Of a stretch of 64,000 nt of DNA, positions 16,741 to 25,010 are shown piece after piece. Positions within the stretch are counted from its first letter, which is position 1. The number at the start of each line of letters is the position of its first letter. Source of the DNA: Pseudoalteromonas piscicida (GTDB lineage Bacteria > Pseudomonadota > Gammaproteobacteria > Enterobacterales > Alteromonadaceae); contig NZ_NKHF01000023.1 of NCBI RefSeq assembly GCF_002744175.1, forward strand, positions 62,001-126,000, given 5' to 3'. The notes below the pieces were generated by a model, which saw only the letters and a program-made list of their open reading frames with translations, was not told the origin of the DNA and ran no database searches. The translations under genes were made by a program, and so were the position numbers.

Positions 16741-18222
16741 TTAAATTGAGGGCGCAGGCTCAAGCACTGCTACCTCATTGTGATTCTGGGTGTAAAGCAT
16801 CGAAATTTGTTGTGCAAAGTTGGTTAAAATAGCCTCGCGCTTTGGTCTGCCATTGGCAGTAAGCATGCCGTTGTTTACTGAAAAAGCTTCTATCACACGC
16901 ACATAAGCTTTTATTTGGGCGTAATCTGGGAGTTGCTGGTTGGCAAGCTCAATGGCGTTGTCAATAACCGCAGCCTTTAACTCTGGTGGGGTGTAAATTA
17001 GTGCGGTTAAAAACGGCTTGCCATCTCCCACCACAACACATTGCAGTAAAGGTACATAAGCAAGCAGAACAGACTCTGGCCATTCGGGAGAAATGTTGCG
17101 GCCAAAACTATTGATGAGAACATTTTTTAAACGCCCTTCAACAATAAAATGTTGCCCCTGTTGCGACACCCTATCACCCGTCTTCAACCAACTATTTCGC
17201 TCCATGGCATCACCACCTAGGTAGCCTAAAAAGTTGTTCCCTTTGATCTGCAACTCACCTGCCACTATGCGGGCTTGAAGATGAGGCAGTAGCTTGCCCA
17301 CGCTACCATCTTGCTCACCGATATTAAGAGCCACAACGGAGCCTGACTCAGACAAGCCGTATCCCTGAAATACAGGTAGCCCCAACTGCTTAGCTTGTTG
17401 CAACAGTTCAGGATCCACCTTAGCACCGCCTACCGCAATAAACCGTAAGCTGCTTGGAGGTTGCCAGCCTTGCTGAGCGGCACTAATTAAGCAGCGGAGT
17501 AACTCAGGAACTAAGATCAGGCTATTGGGCTGTGCTGCGCTTATTTTTTGCAGCAACTTGTGTGGATATAAGAGTTGGCTGCCGGAGAACCCCAGAGATT
17601 CGAGCCCAACAACCTCAACCATACCGCCACTCAACAGTGGAGCATAAACACCGGCAATGTTTTCAAGTAACACAGAAAGTGGCAGTAAACACAGATGTTT
17701 AGGCCGTTGTAATCCGATGACCTCACATAAGCTACTGGCTACAACTAACTGGTTTTCGTAGGACAGGCATACCCCTTTTGGCGCTCCCGTCGAACCTGAG
17801 GTATAGGTGATTTTTTGCGTTTTTGGGAAGTATTGCGCGGTATTTTCACGTTCAATTTGGTAGAGATAAATTGCTTGCCCATGAACATCTAACACCGCAA
17901 ATTCAGCTCTGTTTTTCAGCTTTGTATCACTGACTAACCAATTCGCTTTTGATTGTTCTAAAGTGTGCTCGATTTGTGCGGTAGTAAAAAAATGGGGTAC
18001 TGGAATAGACACTTTATTCGCTTGTAACAATGCAAAGTCAACGACCAACCAAGCAATCGAGTTGTCTAAAGAAACCGCAACCCCTTCTCCTTTCATCAAG
18101 ATAAAGCGCTGAGCTAGCACCTGCGTATACGCCTTGACTTCAGCGAAAGTAAGACGAGTTTGCTCTTGCTGTAAAATCACATCATGATTTTGATGTGGCA
18201 GCTTTTTTAAGAAATTACACAT
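16741..18222 (-). CDS. AMP-forming acyl-CoA synthetase/ligase (ANL superfamily)
   Basis: A 493-residue stand-alone adenylating enzyme. The ATP loop TSGSTGAPKG is at 141-150; GYGLSESGS, LKTGDRV, the hinge EGRLKNVLINSFGRNISPEWPE and the C-terminal catalytic lysine region LTANGRPKREA are all present. It activates a carboxylic acid as acyl-AMP and then an acyl-thioester. Sequence resembles long-chain fatty acyl-CoA/ACP ligases, but there is no fused carrier domain and the acid is unknown. The gene overlaps the T_hemolysin-family gene by 8 bp with GAGGCG as ribosome site, so translation is coupled. Confidence 0.9.
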   Translation of the reverse strand: MCNFLKKLPHQNHDVILQQEQTRLTFAEVKAYTQVLAQRFILMKGEGVAVSLDNSIAWLVVDFALLQANKVSIPVPHFFTTAQIEHTLEQSKANWLVSDTKLKNRAEFAVLDVHGQAIYLYQIERENTAQYFPKTQKITYTSGSTGAPKGVCLSYENQLVVASSLCEVIGLQRPKHLCLLPLSVLLENIAGVYAPLLSGGMVEVVGLESLGFSGSQLLYPHKLLQKISAAQPNSLILVPELLRCLISAAQQGWQPPSSLRFIAVGGAKVDPELLQQAKQLGLPVFQGYGLSESGSVVALNIGEQDGSVGKLLPHLQARIVAGELQIKGNNFLGYLGGDAMERNSWLKTGDRVSQQGQHFIVEGRLKNVLINSFGRNISPEWPESVLLAYVPLLQCVVVGDGKPFLTALIYTPPELKAAVIDNAIELANQQLPDYAQIKAYVRVIEAFSVNNGMLTANGRPKREAILTNFAQQISMLYTQNHNEVAVLEPAPSI

Positions 18223-18862
18223 ATAAAAACGCCTCTTTTAAACTCGCCACTTCAACATTAAGTCCTTGTAATAAGTGTTGATACACTTCGGTGCTGGTGA
18301 TCACTTGCAGGGCTTGTTGTAAGTCAACGGAACACACCATAGGCGCACATTCATAATAACTGCCATAATCTTTGGCTGAGGCGATGGTGTCATGTGCCAA
18401 AGAGATCTTATTGACCTCGACTTGGCATAGCTTCATTAGTGCACGAACCTGTTTAGTTGCCGTAAAGACTAAATAGCGGACATCGCTTTCAAGTAAGGCT
18501 TGGGTTAGTACAATAAAATGACCAAGTGTTGCCATGCGCCCAGTTGAGAACAAGTTACCAAGCTCAGCGATGTGACTGCGCTTGGCAACCATAGACAAGC
18601 ATTGCTCGATGGGGTGATTAAGATATTGTTCCACGAACAAAGGTTCTTTGGTTGCGAACCTAAGACCTAAAAAGCAATCCGTTTGACGGTAATTTAGGTG
18701 ACTCAAAAGCGGATAATATTCATGAATATCCGCACCGAAAGCGTGGGCAAATCCTCTGTGGATCGCGTGCTCTAACTCTTCGCGAGCAGCGCTCGTTTTA
18801 TTTGCCCATCTAAGCCGGCTTGGCGTATTAAATGTTTGTAGTGCTTCGCCCATCGTTTTCAC
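18215..18862 (-). CDS. thermostable hemolysin (delta-VPH) family protein, acyltransferase-like
   Basis: A 215-residue protein matching the T_hemolysin family first described from Vibrio thermostable hemolysin. Marks are YYPLLSHLNYRQTDCFLGLRFA, PIEQCLSMVAKRSHIAELGNLFS, STGRMATLGHFIVLTQALL and RYLVFTATKQVRALM. There is no signal peptide, and the fold class is GNAT/autoinducer-synthase-like as I recall it, which fits an acyltransferase better than a toxin. It is the first gene of the operon and is followed by an acyl-activating ligase, a natural partner for an acyltransferase. ATGs at 18862 and 18853 are both possible starts. Confidence 0.82.
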   Translation of the reverse strand: MKTMGEALQTFNTPSRLRWANKTSAAREELEHAIHRGFAHAFGADIHEYYPLLSHLNYRQTDCFLGLRFATKEPLFVEQYLNHPIEQCLSMVAKRSHIAELGNLFSTGRMATLGHFIVLTQALLESDVRYLVFTATKQVRALMKLCQVEVNKISLAHDTIASAKDYGSYYECAPMVCSVDLQQALQVITSTEVYQHLLQGLNVEVASLKEAFLYV

Positions 18863-18902
18863 ACCTTTTCCGTTTTGATGTAATAACTTTAAAAAGCGAA
18901 AA

Positions 18903-18918
18903 TTAAGAAAACCTTAAG
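18903..18918 (-). promoter_or_regulatory. PmrA/QseB-type CTTAA direct repeat ahead of the ten-gene operon
   Basis: Read leftward: CTTAAGGTTTTCTTAA, two CTTAA units 11 bp apart, 41-56 bp upstream of the first start codon. A weak -10-like TAAAGT lies about 20 bp further downstream. The geometry equals that of PmrA and QseB boxes, and a regulator of that family is encoded in the operon. Confidence 0.55.
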
Positions 18919-18957
18919 TTTGAAAAAAGTTGAAAAAAACATTGCAAGCTATAAAGG

Positions 18958-20376
18958 CTAAAACGCTTGCTTGCGACTATGAAAAAATACGACAACAAGC
19001 GAAAATAATATAAACAGTGCCGCGAGTAAAAAGGTCATTGAAAATGCCATGTTCAGCTGTGAGAGGCTTGCCAGCGCTGCACTTTGTGCTTGCAGCAGTG
19101 TACTAAATACCCCCGCCAGTAACGAAGCTCCAGTCATCAACCCTAGGTTTTTACTGAGGTTGATTAAACCCGATGCCATGCCCTTTTCATTTTCTGCAAC
19201 CGTTGTCATTACAAAAGTATGATGCGCGGCAAGAAACAACTGCCTCCCAGGTGTTAACACCAACAACGCAATAATATAGCCATACAGACCACATTGTGAG
19301 GGTAAGAGAGCAAAACTTAGGGTGCCAATAAATATCATCAGTAAGCCTAAAAGCATGGCAAACGCGATACCACAACGATCAACCACCTCGCCTGAAGGAT
19401 AACCAGCAACAGCTGCAATAAACGGTCCAATCGACACGATAACTCCAACGGCCACAGGGCTTAGCTCTAATGCATACGTTAAGTAAAAAGGCCCCACAAC
19501 CAAAGTCGACATCGCGATGGCATCCACTATAAAACTCACTATGAATGAAGTATTACGTAACTTATGCTGAAGAAAAACCAAACTCACCAATGGAAACTGA
19601 GTGCGCTTTTGACTGCGTACAAAACAATAAATAAAAACCATAGCGAACAAGAAAAATACGCTATGTAAGGCCGTATTGAACGAGCTACTCGATGGCATAG
19701 CCAACACGTAAAACAAACATGCAACCAATAACCACAGGCTTCCCATTCCATCAAAGCGCTGCGAGCCACTTGAGTTTACTACATCGTCTGGCAGACACTT
19801 TATCATTAACCAGTAGGCTACGCCGCCTAGCAGCACCAATACTGCAAAAGTAAACTGCCACGATAGCCATTCTAAAATAGCGCCACTAAGCAAGGGCCCA
19901 AGTGCTGTACCAATCGCAGCGGTAGACCCGAGCAACCCCATCGCCAAACCCTCTTTGCCCTTTGGCATCACAGAGCTTGCAAGCGCAAATACTTGAGAGA
20001 GTAATAACGCCGCGCCCACACCTTGTAACAGCCTAGCGGCAATCAACATCCAAAGGTTTACGCTCAGCCCCGCGGCAACAGATGCCACGCCAAATATAAC
20101 GACTCCTATGCGTAACGATCTTTTACGGCCGATACGATCTCCAATGGCACCGGCACCAAGAATACACGAAGTCACCGCAAGCAAATAAGCCACCACCACC
20201 CAGTTGACCCGAGCCTGAGCAGCTCCAAACACCTCAGCAAGTGTTGGCAATAATACATTGATGCTACTCATTCCGAGTGTGGGTAGAATAAGTACCATAG
20301 CCAAACAAAATAAAATCAGCTTTGGTCCAGTTCCCTGTGCTGCCGTATCTTCTGCGTTTGAGGTGCCTTCTAACAT
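18958..20376 (-). CDS. MFS drug/proton antiporter, DHA2 (14-TM) type
   Basis: A 472-residue inner-membrane efflux protein with about 14 hydrophobic helices. Motif A is GAGAIGDRIGRKRSLRIG at about 75-92, and the motif C region reads STAAIGTALGPLLSGAIL. The length and layout are those of EmrB/QacA-type DHA2 exporters. It is on the same strand as, and directly upstream of, the ten-gene operon (95 bp gap). Its own promoter has a 19-bp-spacer MerR/SoxR-type dyad, so it may export a redox-active compound, perhaps the product of that operon. Confidence 0.88.
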   Translation of the reverse strand: MLEGTSNAEDTAAQGTGPKLILFCLAMVLILPTLGMSSINVLLPTLAEVFGAAQARVNWVVVAYLLAVTSCILGAGAIGDRIGRKRSLRIGVVIFGVASVAAGLSVNLWMLIAARLLQGVGAALLLSQVFALASSVMPKGKEGLAMGLLGSTAAIGTALGPLLSGAILEWLSWQFTFAVLVLLGGVAYWLMIKCLPDDVVNSSGSQRFDGMGSLWLLVACLFYVLAMPSSSSFNTALHSVFFLFAMVFIYCFVRSQKRTQFPLVSLVFLQHKLRNTSFIVSFIVDAIAMSTLVVGPFYLTYALELSPVAVGVIVSIGPFIAAVAGYPSGEVVDRCGIAFAMLLGLLMIFIGTLSFALLPSQCGLYGYIIALLVLTPGRQLFLAAHHTFVMTTVAENEKGMASGLINLSKNLGLMTGASLLAGVFSTLLQAQSAALASLSQLNMAFSMTFLLAALFILFSLVVVFFHSRKQAF

Positions 20377-20417
20377 GTGTTACCACTCCTACCATTGCGC
20401 CATGTCTGAATGCATTA

Positions 20418-20448
20418 ACTTTACTACTTGAAGTCAACTTGAGGTCAA
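20418..20448 (-). promoter_or_regulatory. MerR/SoxR-type promoter of the efflux gene
   Basis: Read leftward: -35 TTGACC, exactly 19 bp, -10 TAAAGT. The spacer carries CCTCAAGTTGACTTCAAG, which agrees with the SoxR box (CCTCAAGTTAACTTGAGG) at 15 of 18 positions. Overlong 19-bp spacers with a central dyad are the hallmark of MerR-family activation. No MerR-family gene is in the window. Confidence 0.6.
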
Positions 20449-20667
20449 GAGTGTAGCTGGGTTTAAAACTTGATTGGATTAACAGCAAAGACGAACAATA
20501 AATAATTGTTTTTACTTCTTTTAATTTTGTACTTGTACAGATGTTTTTGAGGAAAAGTGCACTATAGAAAACAGGTACATTTATTAATGCATTGAAAAGA
20601 AAGTTTCAGTATGATGATTTATTGGCCACTTTGGAAATAATAACAACATAATAAATAAGGAATAGTG

Positions 20668-21540
20668 ATGAAATACCTTGCCATTTTTTTGCTCATATTT
20701 GCCTCTTTTCAGAACCATGCGGTTGTCAAAAGACATGATGTTGACCCTGATTTGTATAAAGTTAACAGCATCCCCCAGTTTTATGTTGATATGCCATTTC
20801 AAGGCGGTTCAGTGTTAATCGATAAACATTGGTTATTGGCACCAGCTCACGTCATTTATACGTTTATGTATGACTATCAAGACAAACCTATCATGGTGCA
20901 TGGTGTTGAAAATCAAATTGCACAAATCATTATTCATCCGGATTACAAAAAGGTAGAAGGTGATTGGAGTGAAGGCGACCCGGCACCACTTATGGAACAA
21001 TTAAATAACGCGAAAGACATTGCGTTAATTCGCTTAAGCAAGCCTGTAACACACATTCAACCCATCGCTATATATGAAGGAAATGAAGAGTTAGGCATGG
21101 AAATAACTGGATTTGGTCGCGGCGCTATCGGAACGGGGATAACGGGTGAAGAGCACGACTCTGAGGGACCAAGCCTAACGACCTATGCATGGTATCAAGT
21201 CACCAAATTTTTCTCAGATTGGGCGTTCACTCAAGACGACTATCAAATGCATGTTTACAACAACGTGATCACAGAAGCAAAAGCCCACTGGCTCAGATTT
21301 ACCTTCGAACAAGGAGCCGATGCGCTACCGTTAGAGGGCACCATAGGCTCTGGAGATAGCGGCGGCGCAGCAATCATTTATCAAGGGTCAACACCGGTAT
21401 TGGTTGGATTAGCTGCATGGAGAGAAATTGAAGGCGATTTGGAAAGTTATACTTTAGGTAAATACGGTTCAACAGCAGTATTAACGCGTGTATCTTATTA
21501 CCAAGATTGGATAAATAAGCATATCAATAAATTAAATTGA
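20668..21540 (+). CDS. exported trypsin-like serine protease (S1 family)
   Basis: A 290-residue secreted or periplasmic protease. Signal peptide MKYLAIFLLIFASFQNHA. Catalytic triad: His61 (LLAPAHV), Asp117 (AKDIALIRL) and Ser231 (GSGDSGGAA). The His motif is APAHV rather than TAAHC, and there are no disulfide cysteines, as in bacterial S1 proteases. The residue at the base of the S1 pocket cannot be assigned safely. The ATG at 20668 follows AAGGAATAG; a GTG codon directly before it is also in frame. Monocistronic. Confidence 0.9.
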   Translation: MKYLAIFLLIFASFQNHAVVKRHDVDPDLYKVNSIPQFYVDMPFQGGSVLIDKHWLLAPAHVIYTFMYDYQDKPIMVHGVENQIAQIIIHPDYKKVEGDWSEGDPAPLMEQLNNAKDIALIRLSKPVTHIQPIAIYEGNEELGMEITGFGRGAIGTGITGEEHDSEGPSLTTYAWYQVTKFFSDWAFTQDDYQMHVYNNVITEAKAHWLRFTFEQGADALPLEGTIGSGDSGGAAIIYQGSTPVLVGLAAWREIEGDLESYTLGKYGSTAVLTRVSYYQDWINKHINKLN

Positions 21541-21620
21541 TTTCAGGAGCGACTAAATAATGACATAGTTAACAAGTCGGTAGTGACAAAGTAGTCGATT
21601 TTAGATCAGAAAAGAGGCGA

Positions 21621-21755
21621 GTGTTAGAGCCTTTTTACAAACCCTATGTGGCGTTATGCCAAGAATACAAGCGCAGGGAATCTACTCAGCTATGTAATGA
21701 GAAATGTGCTCACCTCTTACATCACCTTAAAAAAATGCCCACACCGTATGAGTAA
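21621..21755 (+). other. short coding-like fragment of unknown origin
   Basis: A 44-codon frame from a GTG reads VLEPFYKPYVALCQEYKRRE and continues to HHLKKMPTPYE before a stop. The frame is open about 60 bp further upstream without a start. The amphipathic, charged composition looks protein-like, but there is no ribosome site and no family is recognised. It may be the tail of a decayed gene. The rest of 21541-21836 shows nothing. Confidence 0.25.
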
Positions 21756-21836
21756 AGTAGTTTCGATCAGCATTACCTTTTATGCTCATAAATTTAAGTG
21801 GTAAGCGGCTTGTGGCAGCCGCTAGTATTTTAAACG

Positions 21837-22448
21837 TTAAATATCGTTGTCTTTATTACCTGGTTGTCGAACCAAACCTTCATAGATTACCTTTCTTACT
21901 GGCCGGAGGGCTAGATGCTCTATAGCTCGAAACATAGGTGTTGTACGATAGTATTGGTGTACTCCTCCGTCTCCATAAGAAACATTAAATGACGAACCAT
22001 ATTGCACCCCTGCATGAGCAGCGGCAGTGTCAGCCCAATCACCAAAGCTTCCTTCGCGAAGAGCCCTCTCACATGCATCAATACAATTAACCGTAATACG
22101 CTCTACCTCTGGAGCATCCTCCCTGCGTTCAAAGTGCTCAGAGCTCCAATTGGTCTGTTCTAGGTGAAGTACTCCATCTGTCAATATTGATTCAAGCTCA
22201 GTTCTTGATAAACCATATTGCGCTTGTAGGTCAGATTTAACGCTATCAATTGAAGCTGTCAAACGTGTTAAATCCGCTTTAGTCGTTGAGCGCATATTTA
22301 ACGAAGATATTTCGACAAGTGTAGGGTTTGAGTAATAAATTTGATGAATATCCAAAATTTCGGCTTCACCAATAGTGGCCGTTTCTGCAGCATTAACAAA
22401 GGAACTGCTAAATAGTGCACTAGCAGCGAGTAACATTTTAAATTTCAT
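21837..22448 (-). CDS. exported protein of unknown function
   Basis: A 203-residue protein with a clear signal peptide (MKFKMLLAASALFSSSFVNA, cleavage before AETATIGE). The mature part begins with a helical section (LTRLTASIDSVKSDLQAQYG) and has two cysteines (TVNCIDACERALREGSF) that could form a C-x3-C link. The last third is rich in aromatic and basic residues (VHQYYRTTPMFRAIEHLALRPVRKVIYEGL). I do not recognise a family. It is monocistronic, with AAGGAAATTATATA ahead of the ATG. Confidence 0.72.
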   Translation of the reverse strand: MKFKMLLAASALFSSSFVNAAETATIGEAEILDIHQIYYSNPTLVEISSLNMRSTTKADLTRLTASIDSVKSDLQAQYGLSRTELESILTDGVLHLEQTNWSSEHFERREDAPEVERITVNCIDACERALREGSFGDWADTAAAHAGVQYGSSFNVSYGDGGVHQYYRTTPMFRAIEHLALRPVRKVIYEGLVRQPGNKDNDI

Positions 22449-23180
22449 TATATAATTTCCTTATTAGCAATCACCCTAATGGGTAAAAAACAATAACAAA
22501 AAAAACACTTTACAGCCAACAAATTTACCCAAATTTAAAGCAACAGGTCATTCCTGAATATTTACGTTTTAATACTTAGGATGGCCGAACCAAATAAATC
22601 CAGACTGAGCATTATCTTTATCAACAGTTCTGTTATTGCATAGCGCTTTTGCCCAGCAATATGCACATGCATATTTTCATGCATCGCGATCACCAAATAA
22701 CATTGATGCCGATCACTTTTGCCAAAAATGTTATTGAGCGATCGACTTAGGTTATTCGCTGATCGACTTGATGTTATTGACGTAAAAACTACCCTTTCTC
22801 TCACATAGAAATCGCTGACACCCACCACTAACTTGCCCTATTTTGCACACAGGTCATATTTTTTATGCATCAATTGGCTCTGAGCATATTGCGCGCCCTC
22901 GTGGCGAGGCGAGAATTTTGGTCATGGAGTCAGAGGGTAGTGTATAAAAAACTAGTGTAGCTATGATCCACTCCCCTTATTTAGACAAACAAAGAAGTGG
23001 TTTAGATGAGCGAACTAATGTAGGGTTTGTTCAGATGAATTAGTTAAGATAAACGCTAATTTTGCTATATTAGCTTTTGGTTCATTCCTTGAACTTTGCA
23101 ACTCAGGTAAGTAAATTTAAAGCGGGATTAAAGGCAGATACATGCCTTGTCATTTGCTTTAATGTTGAAGTTTATGAGTC
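22449..23180. other. 732-bp region without a recognisable gene
   Basis: AT-rich sequence. A minus-strand open frame at 22562-22828 has no protein-like character or ribosome site. Two direct repeats beginning GATCGACTT lie at about 22738 and 22762, each ending in GTTATT, and the run near 22890-22930 is GC-rich and can fold. No gene or mobile element can be supported. Confidence 0.4.
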
Positions 23181-23384
23181 TTAAGACTGTCTATTGATGA
23201 AACGTTCAGCACGAGCAAAGAGCTTATCACACTTACTTTTTTGCTCGCTATACTCGGGTGAATCTTCTGCAAGCGCGTCAAGTACTTCTTTTTCTTGACG
23301 ATATTCGCCTACCACTTGTTCAAGTTTACCTTCAAAATCCTCTTTTCGTGTTTTTTTACTACTTTGTCTTCTTGGTCTGGCCAT
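23181..23384 (-). CDS. small highly charged hypothetical protein
   Basis: Sixty-seven residues with a basic start (MARPRRQSSKKTRKEDF) and a helical, acidic-basic remainder (KLEQVVGEYRQEKEVLDALA, then KCDKLFARAERFINRQS) likely to form a coiled coil. An AGAG ribosome site lies eight bases before the ATG. No family is recognised. The basic tail could contact nucleic acid; this is a guess. Confidence 0.6.
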   Translation of the reverse strand: MARPRRQSSKKTRKEDFEGKLEQVVGEYRQEKEVLDALAEDSPEYSEQKSKCDKLFARAERFINRQS

Positions 23385-23655
23385 AATTTACTTCTCTTTA
23401 AATCAAAGTCTAATAATTTTTCGCTCTCGTTCGAGGTTAATATTATTTGACTTACTTTATTCAAGGACTGATACTCAATCACTTTTTAACATTATAAAAT
23501 AAAAGATATAAATCCAAAACTCATAATAATCCCCATCGAAATTCTAAAGAAAGTCAATAAAATGGAGTTCTATGAAGTTTTAGTATTAATATCGGAATGA
23601 AGTTTTGCTTTTAGAGGGGATAAAGACTGGAAGTTTATTCCAGTCTAGGTGCTAC

Positions 23656-23868
23656 TTACACTAATGTAACGTTAGCGGCATTAGGGCCTTTCGCCCCTTG
23701 CTCAATGTCAAAAGCCACTTTCTGGCCTTCGCTCAATGTTTTAAAACCTTCACTTACAATTGATTTAAAGTGAACAAAAACATCCGCACTGCCATTTTCA
23801 GGCGTAATAAAGCCAAAGCCTTTTAACTCATTAAACCATTTTACTGAACCTAAAGTCTTGTTAGACAT
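23656..23868 (-). CDS. cold-shock-like protein, second CspA-family copy
   Basis: A 70-residue cold-shock domain: [18 protein letters not shown] (RNP1 KGFGFI) and VFVHFKSI (RNP2 region). It differs from the copy at 9367 at many positions, so it is a paralogue rather than a recent duplicate. A ribosome site (GAGGTA) lies ahead of the ATG. The region from 23869 to 24121 shows no gene. Confidence 0.94.
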   Translation of the reverse strand: MSNKTLGSVKWFNELKGFGFITPENGSADVFVHFKSIVSEGFKTLSEGQKVAFDIEQGAKGPNAANVTLV

Positions 23869-24121
23869 ATATACCTCGATATATTAAAAAATTTAGTTAC
23901 TAAGCATGTAATAAAGGAAAAGATATCGCAGAGCATATATGACGAACTGATTCGAAAGGAAACTGAGAAGAACTTGATCTAAATGTTACATTAATAGGTA
24001 ACTTATTGAGCCACCCACTATACACGAAATATAACTAATAGATATAAGTTTCTTTTTTTATTTTATTTATTCAGCCAAATCAACATTTCTTCAAGCCTCA
24101 CAACTAAAAAAGAGAGGCAAA

Positions 24122-24637
24122 CTACACCTCACTCACATACTGGATCATGCGCCCTGAGCGCTTTTCTTCTTTGAAGTCACAACTGGTTAGACGATATTGA
24201 ATAAAGTCGTCTGTTAAGCAATGGGTATCGTGAATATCCCCTGGTAAAAACACGCGACAATCACCGGCTTTTAGCGTTTCTTTTCCTCGAGATACAAGGT
24301 GGGTCTTGCCGTTTGCTGTGGTGATAGATTTATAGGTTGTCATTTCCATTACGCCAGACTGCACTGCATAAAATACCCAACCTGCACCGTGATCATGGGG
24401 TGGCCGATACGTACCCTTGTCTTCGGCGTGCACTAACAACATAAACCCATATTTGGGGTCTCGGTACAGTGTTTTTGCTGCTAGCCTTTCACGCATGATA
24501 CTTTCGAGCCAAGGCTCGTGTTGTGACGACTCGGTGAGCTCGCTTAGTAACTCACGTATGGTTACTGTGGTGCTTGAGTTTAAGCCACTCCAATTGGCTT
24601 TGATGTCGTTGATGATCCTATCTAAGCTGCTTTGCAT
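24122..24637 (-). CDS. cysteine dioxygenase-like cupin
   Basis: A 171-residue cupin. The two metal-binding motifs are PPHDHGAGWVFYAVQSGVME (His-x-His) and the later GDIHDTHC (third His), which gives the three-histidine facial site of thiol dioxygenases rather than the usual three-His-one-Glu cupin set. Proteins of this type oxidise cysteine or 3-mercaptopropionate to sulfinic acids; which substrate applies is not clear. A MerR-type promoter at 24896-24926 points at this gene, with a repeat element filling the leader between them. Confidence 0.75.
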   Translation of the reverse strand: MQSSLDRIINDIKANWSGLNSSTTVTIRELLSELTESSQHEPWLESIMRERLAAKTLYRDPKYGFMLLVHAEDKGTYRPPHDHGAGWVFYAVQSGVMEMTTYKSITTANGKTHLVSRGKETLKAGDCRVFLPGDIHDTHCLTDDFIQYRLTSCDFKEEKRSGRMIQYVSEV

Positions 24638-24689
24638 TGTTTTTCCTCTTACTTTTTGTTCAGTACCATTGGTTTAGTAATCCACCGAG

Positions 24690-24893
24690 GTTTGGATAAG
24701 TAATGAGCTAACTCATTGTTTTTAAAATCGCATTAAATTATTCCCTTATCTAGCCAGTGAGTTTTGGGGATAACCCCGCCCTCGCGCCCTGCTACCGCCT
24801 TGGTACCTACATCCTTGTAGGCAAGGCGAGTTTTCGCAGTTGGCGCTAACACTGACTGTTAGAAAGGTATTAATTACCCGAAGCTCTGGTTAA
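24690..24893. repeat. MITE-like repeat, copy A (about 204 bp)
   Basis: The whole segment aligns with 40262-40464. Shared blocks include GTTTGGATA, TCTAGCCAG, CTGCTACCGCC, CATCCTT and AATTACCCGAAGCTC. It occupies the leader between the cupin gene and a MerR-type promoter. It has no coding capacity. Confidence 0.75.
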
Positions 24894-24895
24894 TT

Positions 24896-24926
24896 AGCTT
24901 ACAACTTCAAGTTGACTTTAAGTCAA
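24896..24926 (-). promoter_or_regulatory. MerR-type promoter upstream of the cupin gene
   Basis: Read leftward: -35 TTGACT, 19 bp, -10 TAAGCT. The spacer dyad CTTAAAGTCAACTTGAAG matches the SoxR box at 14 of 18 positions. Transcription would start inside repeat copy A, giving a leader of about 250 bases before the cupin start at 24637. Confidence 0.5.
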
Positions 24927-25010
24927 GCAGGTAAGCAATAGAGGAATTAAGAGAACTTGTTGACGTATGTTTCTGGCAGTTTTTACAGCTCAACTATCAA
25001 ACTACTTAAA

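Noticed and set aside
22562..22828. 88-codon minus-strand open frame in the 22.4-23.2 kb gap
   Set aside because: No ribosome site, no protein-like composition and no family resemblance; it appears to be chance in AT-rich sequence.
22890..22930. GC-rich segment resembling part of the MITE-like repeat
   Set aside because: Only a few short words match (GAGGCGAG and similar), and in the wrong order; it does not align with copies A-E.
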